The notes below the pieces were generated by a model that worked only from the letters and a program-made list of their open reading frames with translations, made no database searches and had not been told where the DNA came from. The translations under genes were made by a program, and so were the position numbers. Below, in pieces: positions 12,128 to 22,492 of a stretch of 64,000 nt of DNA (its first letter is position 1; every line of letters starts with the position of its first letter). The stretch spans positions 15,001 through 79,000 of the forward strand of contig JAOPHQ010004268.1 of the NCBI GenBank assembly GCA_030340625.1. Direction: 5' to 3'. This DNA comes from Merluccius polli (taxonomy: Eukaryota; Chordata; Actinopteri; Gadiformes; Merlucciidae).

Positions 12128-12648
12128 TTAAAGGATATCTTCAGGATTTTACAACATGGACCCTATTTTACCATAATTTGCAGCAATGTAAAACTCATTG
12201 TACAATTGTTCAATGTACGTCCTCTAAAAGTGCTTGTTTTGCCACTGACAGGCTCAGATTGTTATTATAAGTGTCTGGCAACATTATGGAAAGGATCCCT
12301 ACAGAGAAATAAAACCTTTGTCTTTACCTTTCACTTGATCCGGTCTGTTTGTTATTGTGTCTAACCATGTCTCGCTCAAGGAGAAGTCTCGCTCTGAACT
12401 CTTGTGGTCTAGAGAGTAGCGAGAGCAGAGTTGTTGCAGGAAGAGGACTGTGGAAACGTGAGAGTTGGAGAGTGGAGGCAAGAGTTTGTTGTGTTGGACT
12501 ACAGAAAGTGTAGCTTAGTGTTATATAAAGGATTTTAAAGAGAGCAATACTGGACCAATTTCAAAAATTGTTGTCAGCATTAGTCACTGAGACCCAAAAT
12601 TATGGGAAAATAGTGTCCAGGTTGACAAATCCCAAAGTTATCCTTTAA
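12128..12648. mobile_element. piggyBac-like MITE, TTAA ends
   Basis: Left TTAAAGGATATCTTCAGGAT and right inverse TTAAAGGATAACTTTGGGAT extend as roughly 45-bp imperfect inverted repeats, both abutting TTAA. 521 bp with no transposase. The TTAA target and size fit a piggyBac-derived MITE common in fish. Confidence 0.75.
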
Positions 12649-12725
12649 CATTTTGGCTTCCGCTTATTAGCAAATAAATGATTAGAAATGCTGGGAAGGA
12701 TCTTACATTCTGAATCTGGAAGTAT

Positions 12726-12726
<1 letters not shown>

Positions 12727-12763
<37 letters not shown>
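12727..12763. repeat. (CA)n microsatellite
   Basis: About 18 CA units. Confidence 0.95.
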
Positions 12764-12765
<2 letters not shown>

Positions 12766-12903
12766 GCAGGTATGCAAGACGTTTTCAGTTTGCTGACAGC
12801 ATTTATGGCATATCTCATACAGTTGCAGTTAATCCTCTGAATTAACTGTTATTGTTGATATTGTTTAATGTTTAACACATGATCACTTTTATTTAAGCTG
12901 TAA

Positions 12904-14306
12904 GGGACTGTACGATATTTACCGGGGGGGGAGGGCCGGTCGTCAGGGGGGGAGGGCCTAGGATAATTTTTTTAAGCCTTAGGGGAGGGCCCAGGAGAAT
13001 ATTTTTGGCCTGGGGGGAGGGCCGAGGAAAATTATTTTATGGGGGGGCAATCGTCATGACTCATGCCGAGTTCGATGTTTAAATGAAAGATAGGATAGCC
13101 TGTAAGGAAGTGAACGTCTCCTTTACCATAACCATAACCCTTTTTGGAGTGAATTGTTTCACAGTAGACTGCGGACGCTGTAGACTCTGCTCTGCGAGCG
13201 GACGCTGTAGACTCTGCTCGTCTCATACCACCGCGAACGGGTTTATGAGACCCCAGATCGTTTCACACAGACGCGGGAGGGTACCTTTGGCGTCAGTATC
13301 CAGGGCTTAATTTGGGCCGGAACACGCCGGAATATGTTCCGGCACCTCCAACGGTGGATCCGGCACCTTTTTTATTTTTTTATTCCCCCCCCCGCCGTCA
13401 GTGGTTACGATCGCGCAACCCCGTCATCAGTCCGCGGTCCCCCCCCCCCTCCCGTTGACAATCACGAACACCCCCCCCCCACCCACCCCCGGGCGTGACA
13501 AATCGTCGGTAGGCCTATATTACGAGTTGGGATGAGAACGGGTTGTCTGCCGAAACCGTCAAGTCTAAATCATGCGATAGGCGCGCACGATGACATCCTC
13601 ACAGCATGCACACGGGCTGTGTGTGGACTCGGGTCTGCGGCTGAGTCCGCGGCCGGGTCCGCGGGTCCGGTGCTGGGTCCGCGGCTGGCGGGTCCGGTGC
13701 TCCCCCCCCCCCCCCCCCCGTTGACAATCGCGCCGAATGTAGAGCATATTGTAATGCAGCGTTGAATGGATGAATAGCTTACATAAGGGTCCCCAGCACT
13801 TTTCAAACCACACTCAAGCTTATGGTTATTGTCCCCACCACTTCTAAAACCAAACTGACGCCACTGACCACATAGACCAAGAATCGCAGGGTGATCATTA
13901 GTCGCTCTTAGTCACAGTAGTTTGTGTTTTGTCTTATAATAGCCTATAAGGTACAATGTCATCAGCCAAGTTGTGAAATTATTGGGGGAGTCTCGTAACA
14001 TTGATAAAAGCAGGCTTGTCCCCATTCTCAAGTTCAAGGCACAGCGTGGCATAAACCCCTGCTCTTGCTGCGTGTGTACCCGTGTGTGTGTATGTGTGCT
14101 TATGTGGCCGTTTTAACCTTGTAAACGTCATTTTCCGACCAATTTTATTTGATTCACGTAGCGGGGAGGGCCTAGGAGAATTTTTTTGAGCCGGGGGGAG
14201 GGCCCCGGAAAAAAAAAAATTACCAGGGGGGAGGGCCAGGCAGAACAATTTTAACCCGATCGTCTGGCGACCGGCCCTCCCCCCCCGCTAAATATCGTAC
14301 AGTCCC
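12904..14306. mobile_element. G-rich Harbinger-like non-autonomous element, TSD TAA
   Basis: Both ends carry GGGACTGTACGATATTTA as inverted repeats, continuing into G-runs and gagggccgg. TAA flanks both sides (12901-12903, 14307-14309), as in PIF/Harbinger insertions. The inside has several tandem-like blocks of ggggggagggcc with AT spacers, poly-C runs at 13386-13490 and 13705-13720, and a block near 13306 (cagggcttaatttgggccgg) that may be the end of another inserted repeat. No transposase frame. Confidence 0.65.
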
Positions 14307-14541
14307 TAACTTCAAATGACACACCGGTTTCATTTTGACATGTGTTAATATTCCAGCCATGGTGAAGGTGTACATGCTGTGTCTCGGTGAAACGGAGGGA
14401 ACACCATCTCAGAGTAGTGGCCGAATGAAACAGAATGCCATGAGAGTGTGCACCTGCCTCTACACTTGTCACTGAATGCTGTGAATGCTGTGTGTGGAGG
14501 AGAGTGAGGAAGACGTCTGTGTGTGTGTGTGTGTGTGTGTG

Positions 14542-14721
14542 TAGCAGTTGCTCCTGCCACACGCCACCTAAGTGGCTTTTACTGGGGCCCTCCGATACAG
14601 GACACAGGTTGAGGTTGCATTGAATATGCATTTATTGGAGATGGCATGACGGTATATGCCGAGCAGATGGTATATGCTGCCATGACAGTGTCTCTCTCTC
14701 TCTCTCTCTCTCTGGAGTCTG
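14542..14721. repeat. dispersed repeat, copy 1, left part
   Basis: Matches 16705-16870 in the same orientation (shared tagcagtt, gccacacgccacctaagtgg, gagatggca and gccgagcag). It is cut by the MITE at 14722 and resumes at about 15321. Confidence 0.8.
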
Positions 14722-15320
14722 TAGCTGTGTCTCAATTCAGGGGCTGCATCCTTCGAGGACGGCATTTGAAGACCCAATGCGTCACCGCGGCGCAACAAGG
14801 GTGTCCCATTTCGAAGGCTCCTTCAAATGCGGCCTTCTTTTCCCGAATTTGAAGGATCGAACGGATGGATCCTTTGCGGCCAAACCTATCCCAAGATGCA
14901 TTGCGCGCCGGTGAGGATATTTTCCATTGAAAATGGCGACCCCATCCATACCAGTGGCCAAGGATTACACTTTTTTAAACCATTTTTTAATATGAAAGTA
15001 AGGTTAGGGTTATTTTAAATATTAAATTATATTGGTTAAATGACATTAGCCATATAAAACTACGTTAACTATTGTTGTTAAGATAAGACTTTCCTTCCTG
15101 ATTGTCAACTGCAGCTGTCAAGGTTGCTAGGTGGCAGGTGCGGTGCTTCGTAAGGGAGGGAACAGCTGGTGACGCAAATAGGAAGTCCTCCGTAGACCAG
15201 ACCATCTAATTTAACAACACTCGGTTTGGCCTTCGCAGTCTACGAAGACGTGGCCTTCGTACACCGCGAAGGCCGAACCGAGCGTCCTTCGAAGGATGCT
15301 GCCCCTTAATTGCATTGTGT
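14722..15320. mobile_element. non-autonomous TIR element (GGGGCTGCATCC ends)
   Basis: Left end contains caattcaggggctgcatcct and right end contains aggatgctgccccttaattg, inverted repeats that continue to ccttcg(a)aggacg. About 600 bp with no coding frame. It separates two halves of a repeat whose intact copy lies at 16705-16979. No clean TSD. Confidence 0.75.
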
Positions 15321-15479
15321 GTGTCAATAGCTGGTTTATGGGTGCCATGTTTGCTCATGCACCACAGGTGTGCAGCCTCACCCAGCCCCAGAGTCTAATC
15401 AGTGTAATCAGTGTGAGATCAGTGTGAGGCTGTACACCAGCCATCAACCACACACGCACACACACACACACTCCACAGT
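15321..15479. repeat. dispersed repeat, copy 1, right part
   Basis: Matches 16871-16979 (caatagctggtttat, gcaccacaggtgtgcagcc, catcaaccacacac), followed by CA/GT-rich sequence. Confidence 0.75.
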
Positions 15480-15514
15480 ATGTATGTGTGTGTGTGTATG
15501 CTGTGTGTATGCAC

Positions 15515-15551
<37 letters not shown>

Positions 15552-15578
15552 GCGTGTGCGTGCATGCATGTGTTTCCG

Positions 15579-16264
15579 TATGGGGGGTGAAAAGGGTCAC
15601 GGGGGACTAGACACACGTATGTACGTTTGTGTGATTATTTACCAAAAGTCCCACATGTGTGTACGTACGTATGTCTGTGTGCGCATTCTGCATCGTGCAC
15701 ATGCACACGCGCGTGCGTGCGCACGTGTATCATTATTGTTGTTTTATCTGTTTTCATCATTTATGTAGCCTTAAATTGACTAGATAGACCTTTCCAGGTA
15801 ATCAATCAATAAAACTAAGATAATAATAGGCCTATTATGATTGCCAGTAAGCTACCGCGACCTGATGGTGACGTCAGCCAAAATGTGCATCCTATAACAC
15901 AGAGGAGCGCCTGAATGGATTAAAAAATAATAATAATAAAATAAAACAACATGAATGACAATACAGCTAAAACAAAAAACGATTAAAAATAGACTAATAT
16001 TATTAGCCTATAATTATTAATAGTCCTATTATTATGCTAGTTTCATTGATTACCTGGAAAGGTCTATCTAGTCAATTTAAGGCTACAAAAATGATGGAAA
16101 CAACAATAACGATACACGTGCGCACGCACACGCGTGTGCATGTGCATGATGCAGAATGCGCACACAGACGTACGTACATACACACATGTGGGACTTTTAG
16201 TAAATAATCACACAAACGTACATACGTGTGTCTAGTCCCCCATGACCCTTTTCACCCCCCATAG
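15579..16264. repeat. large inverted repeat (foldback), about 250-bp arms
   Basis: The left arm 15579 to about 15841 (tatggggggtgaaaagggtc, then gactagatagacctttccag) reappears inverted at about 16005-16264 with few differences. The roughly 165-bp centre is AT-rich. GT-rich sequence borders both arms. No transposase and no convincing TSD. Confidence 0.85.
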
Positions 16265-16704
16265 TTTACGTGCGCTTGTGTGCGTGCATGTGTGTGTGTG
16301 TGCGTACGTGTAACGCCTAGAGGGACTGGGCACCTTGTGTGAATAGTGAGACACCCTGCTAAAAGCGACTGAAACTGCTTCCCCGGGGGGGGGGGGGGCA
16401 CACCTACTGACAATGACGGTTAAATCAAACATTCACAGGTAGAAAGTGAAACTGTCTGCTGTAGCCATCAGTCTAAACAGTCGGCACTCTGGTGTGACAA
16501 CATGTGTTGGTACTAGCGTCATTAACTATTTGTTTCCATTTAGTTTGGGTGAAAATAAATATTGAACAGGATTCATTTTGTGTATGTGCAAATAAGCTGT
16601 TGACTTGTTGAATACTTCTATTGTACTGCAAAATAGTATTCTACCAACTACACAATAAAATGTATAAATAGTGCCCTCTACTGCTGCTTCTCAATAAGTC
16701 CCTG
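16265..16704. other. non-coding spacer
   Basis: Contains a GT-rich part and a G run (16385-16399). No gene is visible. Confidence 0.6.
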
Positions 16705-16979
16705 TAGCAGTTCACCCTGCCACACGCCACCTAAGTGGCTTTTGCTGGGGCCCTCTGACACAGGTAGATGTTGGTTAAAGAATGTGTTTATTGGAGATGG
16801 CAAGATGATATTCGCCGAGCAGATGTAACATGCTGCCATGACAGTGGCTCTCTCCTGAGTGTGTGTGGTGATAGCTGGTTTATCCTGTGTGCCATGATTG
16901 CTCTGCACCACAGGTATGCAGCCCCACCCAGCCCAGAGACCAATCAACCACACACACTCCACACACATACTCCACAGTC
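16705..16979. repeat. dispersed repeat, copy 2 (uninterrupted)
   Basis: Same repeat as 14542-14721 plus 15321-15479, in direct orientation and without the MITE. It therefore serves as the empty site for that insertion. Short frames inside it are not gene-like. Confidence 0.8.
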
Positions 16980-17245
16980 CCATAGATACTGGTATGTCTC
17001 ATACAACATTCGTACAATATCTTACAAAAAGTTATGCAAAATTATTTGTGCATAATCCTACGAATGTCAAGCAATCACTGTGCAGACGCAAACCTGTGCA
17101 AGCCCCTGCAGTGCAGAACAAAAAAATGGCGGACATGGCTTTAATTCTCAGTGGAAAATGCAATATTTTAAGATAGTTTCGGCATTAAATTTGTTTTGAT
17201 AACATTTCTAGCAAGAAATAAGCATTTTATTTTCATAATCTTAAA

Positions 17246-17880
17246 CCCTATTCGCACGGGATTAGTATTACCTGGGGACCTCATGTGATTTAGTAACTAC
17301 CCCACCACGTCTGTGTTTCGTGCGGCGCATTCGCACGGGATAAGCAAAGTCTGTGTTTTAACTCGAATTTACTGACATTATCCCCCGGATATGATGTTGG
17401 CTGATGATATGATGATAAATAACAATATGTTCCTTACCGCATGCTGCCATGCATGTAATCCATCTAATCATCTTTCAAGATTTTGCTCTTCTGTTGGATT
17501 TGTGCTTGCTCTTTCTGCGAATGGGTCTCCATGCTGTGTACGGAGATGAGCCTCCTGAATTTGCACCCAAAATGTTGTCAAAACTTTCATTAATGATTGC
17601 CAATGCAGCCTCCATAATTCTCGACCGGGAAAAAGGCAGAAAATGGCGCAGAAAACACAAAAAAGGACCCCAAATCACAGAGATGCCAATTCGCACGGGA
17701 CTAATATTATCACATCTATCTCTGTGTTTGGCTAAATATGGTAGGTAATTTGCAGTGGAATTTTTACTTTACAAATTACGGACATGGCAGATTCGCATGG
17801 GATTAAGATCACAGACGACCTCCGCAATTATTACAAATTACTAGAGGTCGCCAGGTAATACTAATCCTGTGCGAATAGGG
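17246..17880. mobile_element. non-autonomous TIR element (CCCTATTCGCAC ends)
   Basis: Left CCCTATTCGCACGGGATTAG and right inverse CCCTATTCGCACAGGATTAG continue to tattacctgg. Three more internal ttcgca(c/t)ggga motifs give subterminal repeats. 635 bp with no credible gene. TSD unclear (cttaaa / ctttag). Confidence 0.75.
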
Positions 17881-18470
17881 CTTTAGTTAGTTATGAAGTT
17901 ACGAAGATTCATTTGGGTCTCCCAACGCTTTCTATCATTGCTATGGTGGTTGCTATGGACACCCGGAAGTATTCTTTTAATTATATCTTTAACATTTCTC
18001 AACATAAAAACACGAAAGTGTGTGTCCTTGATAAGTCAACAATGCGATAGTTTAATGTTGGGCACAGATACGCGCACACCGGTCCAGGTATTATTTATAG
18101 GTCAAAACAAGGGACAAGATTGAAACCCAAACATTGTAAATGGGGGCTACTGATTGGCTGAGATTGTTGAACCCCCACGTGAAGGAAAGCCAGCATGAAA
18201 AAGCGTGATACTGGGTTGTCCATTGTGTGCGCTTCATTTTTTGTCCACTTGGTGGCAGCGTAGGCAGATTATTCGGTCACTTCCTGTTGGGCTAGATAAT
18301 AAAAAAAAAAATAATAATCATAATTTTAGTAGAGTTTAATGTCCTGATTCATATAAAAGAGACCCAATGTCTATCTTATTCCCAAGTCATTTTAGGCTCT
18401 ATTAATGGTGTGTTTTTTTCTTCATCTTCTGATGACCCCTGCACGACCCATTTGAATCACTTTCGGTTGG
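17881..18470. other. non-coding spacer
   Basis: AT-rich DNA with a poly-A/AAT stretch near 18300. I see no gene or clear repeat. Confidence 0.5.
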
Positions 18471-18766
18471 CAGGGCCGGATTATCCATATGGGCCAGTGG
18501 GCCAGTGCCCAGGGGCACCAACCATTCTCAACCAGTGGGGGGGGGCACCATATGACACAAGCTTTAAAAATATGTTATGTTATATTATTATTCACTTGAA
18601 ATTGTTAAAAGGCCATAAATTACTCTTTATGAACACTAATGTCATAATAATACAAATAATAATAATAACAATAATAATAATGATGTTATAATGAATAATA
18701 ATAATGATGAGTTGAGTCGGTCCAATAGTTATCGCAAATGTAACGGCTACAGAAAATGTATTGAAA

Positions 18767-19451
18767 ATGGACAGACATCAGCTGAGTGGCTCTAGAAAAA
18801 GGAAATTGAAGAAAGGGAAAGACTTGAGACGTCTTGCCACGCTTCAAAATGTTCCAGCTATAGAAAGTTTTTTTTGTGAGAACGTCAGGACAAATTGCTG
18901 TCACTAGCAGCGCAGAAGCTGGAGACGGTAATGGAGATGGTACCGCTAGCGCTAGCGGGGGAGATGGTGCTAGCCCTAGCGAGGGAGATGCTGCAGCAGC
19001 CCTTTGTGCGGCTACTGCCAAGGCGTCGGCGATGATGACCACCAGAGCAATGAGGATACTCTTCTTAATCTTGGGGGAGATAGGAGCGAGGAAGACACGG
19101 AAGATGAAGAGGACATGTTCAAAGGCACTTTCCGCCAGGTACATGAGAGTACACGTGCACTTCAAGAAGATGGTGATGAGGAAGACTCGGGGGAAGACGA
19201 GGATGTTAGGGATGTCAATCCAGATGTGCAGCCGAAGCCAGTAGATCATTTTTCCATCTCAACTGATCCTGCACTATGGGGAGATCTAACCGAACTAAAG
19301 AGAGAACTGGCTATTGCTAAAGGTTCCGTCGCCTATCACAATAGGGCAGCTAAATACCCAGCATCTGCACGGGATGACACTGGTATGAAAAAGCGATTTC
19401 TTACAAATTATCTTTTGCAATGCCACCTCCCAAACAAGCAGTTGGTGTCTA
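18767..19451 (+). pseudogene. hAT-C transposase, N-terminal part (ZMYM1-like hAT family)
   Basis: ATG 18767 opens with MDRHQLSGSRKRKLKKG, a basic start typical of hAT proteins annotated as zinc finger MYM-type 1-like, followed by IESFF. An early stop and at least two frameshifts follow. The frame from about 19004 carries an acidic linker, then ISTDPALWGDLTE, the conserved D-P-A-L-W segment, and ends at LPNKQLVS where hAT-D was inserted. The next codons are found at 27346 (RDWLIYSPSTG). The protein would bind transposon ends and catalyse cut-and-paste, but this copy is dead. Confidence 0.75.
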
Positions 19452-20142
19452 CAGGGGCGTGGCCACCGGGGTGGCACCGGCTATGGAATATGATTGGCCA
19501 CCCTGCCTGCCCCCCCACCAGAGCTGCCAATCAGTTTGTCCGGATCGACATTCAAAAAATAGACGGAATGCACTACTCTTTGCACTTCAACTCTCAGGCA
19601 GACTTGCACGATTTCATCTAAAAAGGAGAAAACAAGGGTAAGTTAAGAGTCGCTCACAATGTGTAGTGTTAAATGATTTACAAATGTTTAAATTAAGTTG
19701 ATAAGTAAGTCGTATAAGTCGTTAGCACAGTGCGCTAGCTTAGCATAATGAATTGAAGTATATGGGAAACATTAGCCTGCGCCGGCAAAGGTGGAAAAAA
19801 ACAAACGTCACAGCAACTCCAAGCTAGACTAATGGACTACAAAGACACGCTATGTGCACATACTGTGTATGTGTGTGTTTGTGCGTCTGTCGCCTTTCAA
19901 ACAAAAGTTACAAGCTGCTTCATAAAATACAAGTGTGGAGGCTTTTCTAGAGTGGAGGATATCCATTTAGCGTTAGCTTGTTTTTAGTCTTATTTCATAC
20001 ACATGTGCAAACAAGATAGCTTGGGGTTGTTGTAACATATCATTAGAGGATGATATAATTGCATGATACCTATCCTGTGTGTTTCAGTTTAAGGAAAGTG
20101 ATTTTCTGACTTAACAATATTATTTCTAACCAAACAATATGC

Positions 20143-20263
20143 ATGATTTCTTCAGCAGCAGACAGTGATAGGGAGAGAGAAAACAGCAGGATGAAAAGGA
20201 CTAAAAATATTGAGACCTTTTTCACAATAAAGAAAAAAAGGGCTGCAGATAACAGTGATCAAG
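20143..20263 (+). pseudogene. hAT-D transposase, N-terminal exon
   Basis: Exon after ttcttcag with MKRTKNIETFFTIKKKR from ATG 20191, the basic K-R-x-x-x-I-x-x-F-F start of hAT transposases. It ends in a donor (AAG/gtatca) at 20263. The zinc-finger (TTF) segment expected next is absent. Confidence 0.6.
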
Positions 20264-20268
20264 GTATC

Positions 20269-21612
20269 AGTCACTGGGGGTCCGCCCTTTATTACGACAG
20301 CCCGTTATTACGACAACCCTCCATTACGACATCCCGTCATTACGACATGCCTCTATTTAGACATGCCCCTAATCCGATCTTTTTTGGTACCGCTATTACG
20401 ACAATTTGGTACCGCTATTACGACAATTAGGCCTACTACAATTTGGTACCGCTATTACGACAATTAGGCCTACTTTTCATAGAAAGTGCAATAGAATAAT
20501 AATAATAGTTATTAATATGACAATTAGGCCTACTTTTCATAGAAAGTGCAATAGAATAATATTAATAGTTATTAATATAGAATAAATGTAGGCCTACCTC
20601 TTATCATCCCGCCCGCATCCGATCTTTTTTGGTACCGCTATTACGACAATTAGGCCTACTTTTCATAGAAAGTGCAATAGAATAATAATAATAGTTATTA
20701 ATATAGAATAAATGTAGGCCTACCTCTATCATCCCGCCCGCACCCGCAATGAGCTTCCATTTGCATCGCGAGTGCAGACCTCTACTCCAAACAATGTTTT
20801 TCACAATAATTGATATCGGCACACATTTCAGTCAAAAACTAGGTGATTTTGAACCGGCCATGTGAATAAATGTTAGGCCTACACATTATGTAAAAGACAG
20901 GGAGCTCTCCTCATTTTTATTCAGCTCTCAGGGGGAAAAGGTTGAAACTCCATGCATCAAACAAACTCTGTGCGTGCAGGCCAGCAGTCTACTTAAAAAT
21001 ATATAAGAAGAAGCACGAATAAAGCTCTAGGACCTGAAATTTGGACTTGTTCGTTAGAAATCAATTTCATTAGAATTATGGACTGCCTTTGAATGAAGTT
21101 TAATCGGACTTTAAGTTGATTGAACAAAGTTTCAAGGTGTAGGCCTACCTTTTTTGCGCTGTGGAAGCCTAATTTAAGAACGGCGAAATAATATTTTTTG
21201 AAAAGGATACTCTGATTTTGTTATGAAGATTGTTGCTTTTGGATTTGATATGGATAGGCTAGTCCTATATATTACCAACTAGGGGCAGCCTCGGTGGATG
21301 ATTGGCTCTTTTTAGAAATTGTTTTCCCATGTATTTGTCACACCCATGCATAAGCTGCGTGTATGCTAAGTCCAGAACATATGGGTATAATCACATTAAT
21401 TAATTAATTTAAAGTACAATGATAATGACAAATATTAATGGCCTCATGTCGGAATGGCAGGACGTTTGAAAAAAAGTAAAGTGCCGCTACTCAGACAATG
21501 GGGAAAAAAAATTGTCGCAGTAGTGGGACGCTTGGAAAATAATATTAATGCCGCCACTCCGACCACTAGACGTCAATGTCTAAGTAGCGGCATGTCGGAA
21601 TAGCGGCATGTA
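20269..21612. mobile_element. TIR-like element built of ATTACGACA-type short repeats
   Basis: The left side has about seven copies of (t/a)ttacgaca. The right side, inverted, has atgccgctattccgacatgc, matching cgtcattacgacatgcctct on the left. Inside, a segment with aggcctacttttcatagaaa recurs at about 20466, 20526 and 20652. No gene. Borders are approximate and no TSD was found. Confidence 0.45.
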
Positions 21613-21828
21613 ACCCAGGCTCTGCATCCTGAATCAGTCGCACTCAGACTCACATGCCACCTCTGCCACAATTGGGCTGGACTGTGGAATGGGCAATTTT
21701 TTATTTATTTTTTAATTTTTCAGTTTTATTACTTTACGTCTATTTTAATACTCTTTATTGTTGATGAGAGGAACTGTGGTTGTTGTTTTTATGAGCTAAG
21801 TTGAATCTATCTGTGGGGGGACTGTGCC

Positions 21829-22376
21829 ATGGAGCTCGGTCCCATTCTTCATTCCATCTTCTGTGAATCATACAGGACTGCTTCAGTGCCCACCCTGTGG
21901 AAAACATCCACTGTCTTTCCGGTACCCAAGAAACCCCGCCCCTCAGAACTAAACCACTACCGGCCTAAACCACTACCGGCCAGTTGCACTCACCTCAATA
22001 ATTATGAAGTGCCTGGAAAAACTGGTGCTTAACATCATCCTTCCAATTGTCGGACCACAATTGGACTCCCATCAGTTCGCCTATAAGGCCAAAAGGGGGA
22101 CTGAGGATGCTGTGGCATGCCTCCTTCACTCCCTCCTACAACACCTGGAATCACCAGGTAACTTCACCAGACTTCTCTTTGTCGACTTCAGTTCTGCTTT
22201 TAACACCATTCAGCGCCACCAGATGATCAGGAAACTCCAGCATCTCAACGTCTCTCCATTTCTCATCCACTGGGTGGATGAGAACACAGCTTTCTCAGCA
22301 ACAGACCACAAACCGTTAGTGGGTACTATTACATTCTCAACCACCATCACCAACACCGGAGCCCCACAAGGTGAAT
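21829..22376 (+). pseudogene. Rex1/CR1-type LINE reverse transcriptase fragment
   Basis: The two frames together read through PVPKKPRPSELNHYRP, then MKCLEKLVLN, HQFAYKAKRGTEDAVA, LLFVDFSSAFNTIQ and TGAPQG, which are the ordered RT blocks 1-4 of CR1/Rex1-clade LINEs (F-x-D-x-S-S-A-F-N is the catalytic palm strand). The YxDD block is missing because the piece ends at TGAPQG. A 16-bp tandem duplication (21949-21964 and 21965-21980) shifts the frame. It lies within hAT-D. Confidence 0.85.
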
Positions 22377-22492
22377 TGGACTGAATTCAAAAAAAATATT
22401 CTCACAGATTCTTCTATACGAGATGCTTTGGACCAAGCCTACAAAAAAAAAGTTGAGGAAAACCGGACGTACATAAAAACAATTGCTGAAGT
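22377..22492 (+). pseudogene. hAT-D transposase, short middle fragment
   Basis: The frame reads VNWTEFKKNILTDSS then DQAYKKKVEENRTYIKTIAEV, resembling the segment just after the zinc finger of ZMYM1-like hAT transposases. It breaks where hAT-E begins (22493). The match resumes near 25236 with MVKYCRSRGHIETKG, the expected next segment. Confidence 0.55.

Noticed and set aside
15355..15768. 132-codon + frame and antisense frames with HTHTHT/VCVCV
   Set aside because: Microsatellite translations.
17449..17748. 99-codon + frame in the CCCTATTCGCAC element
   Set aside because: No similarity to transposases that I can see, and it overlaps internal terminal-like repeats of a short non-autonomous element.
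18686..19249. 187-codon minus frame, fairly long
   Set aside because: It is antisense to the hAT-C transposase start; the + strand shows the conserved protein motifs.
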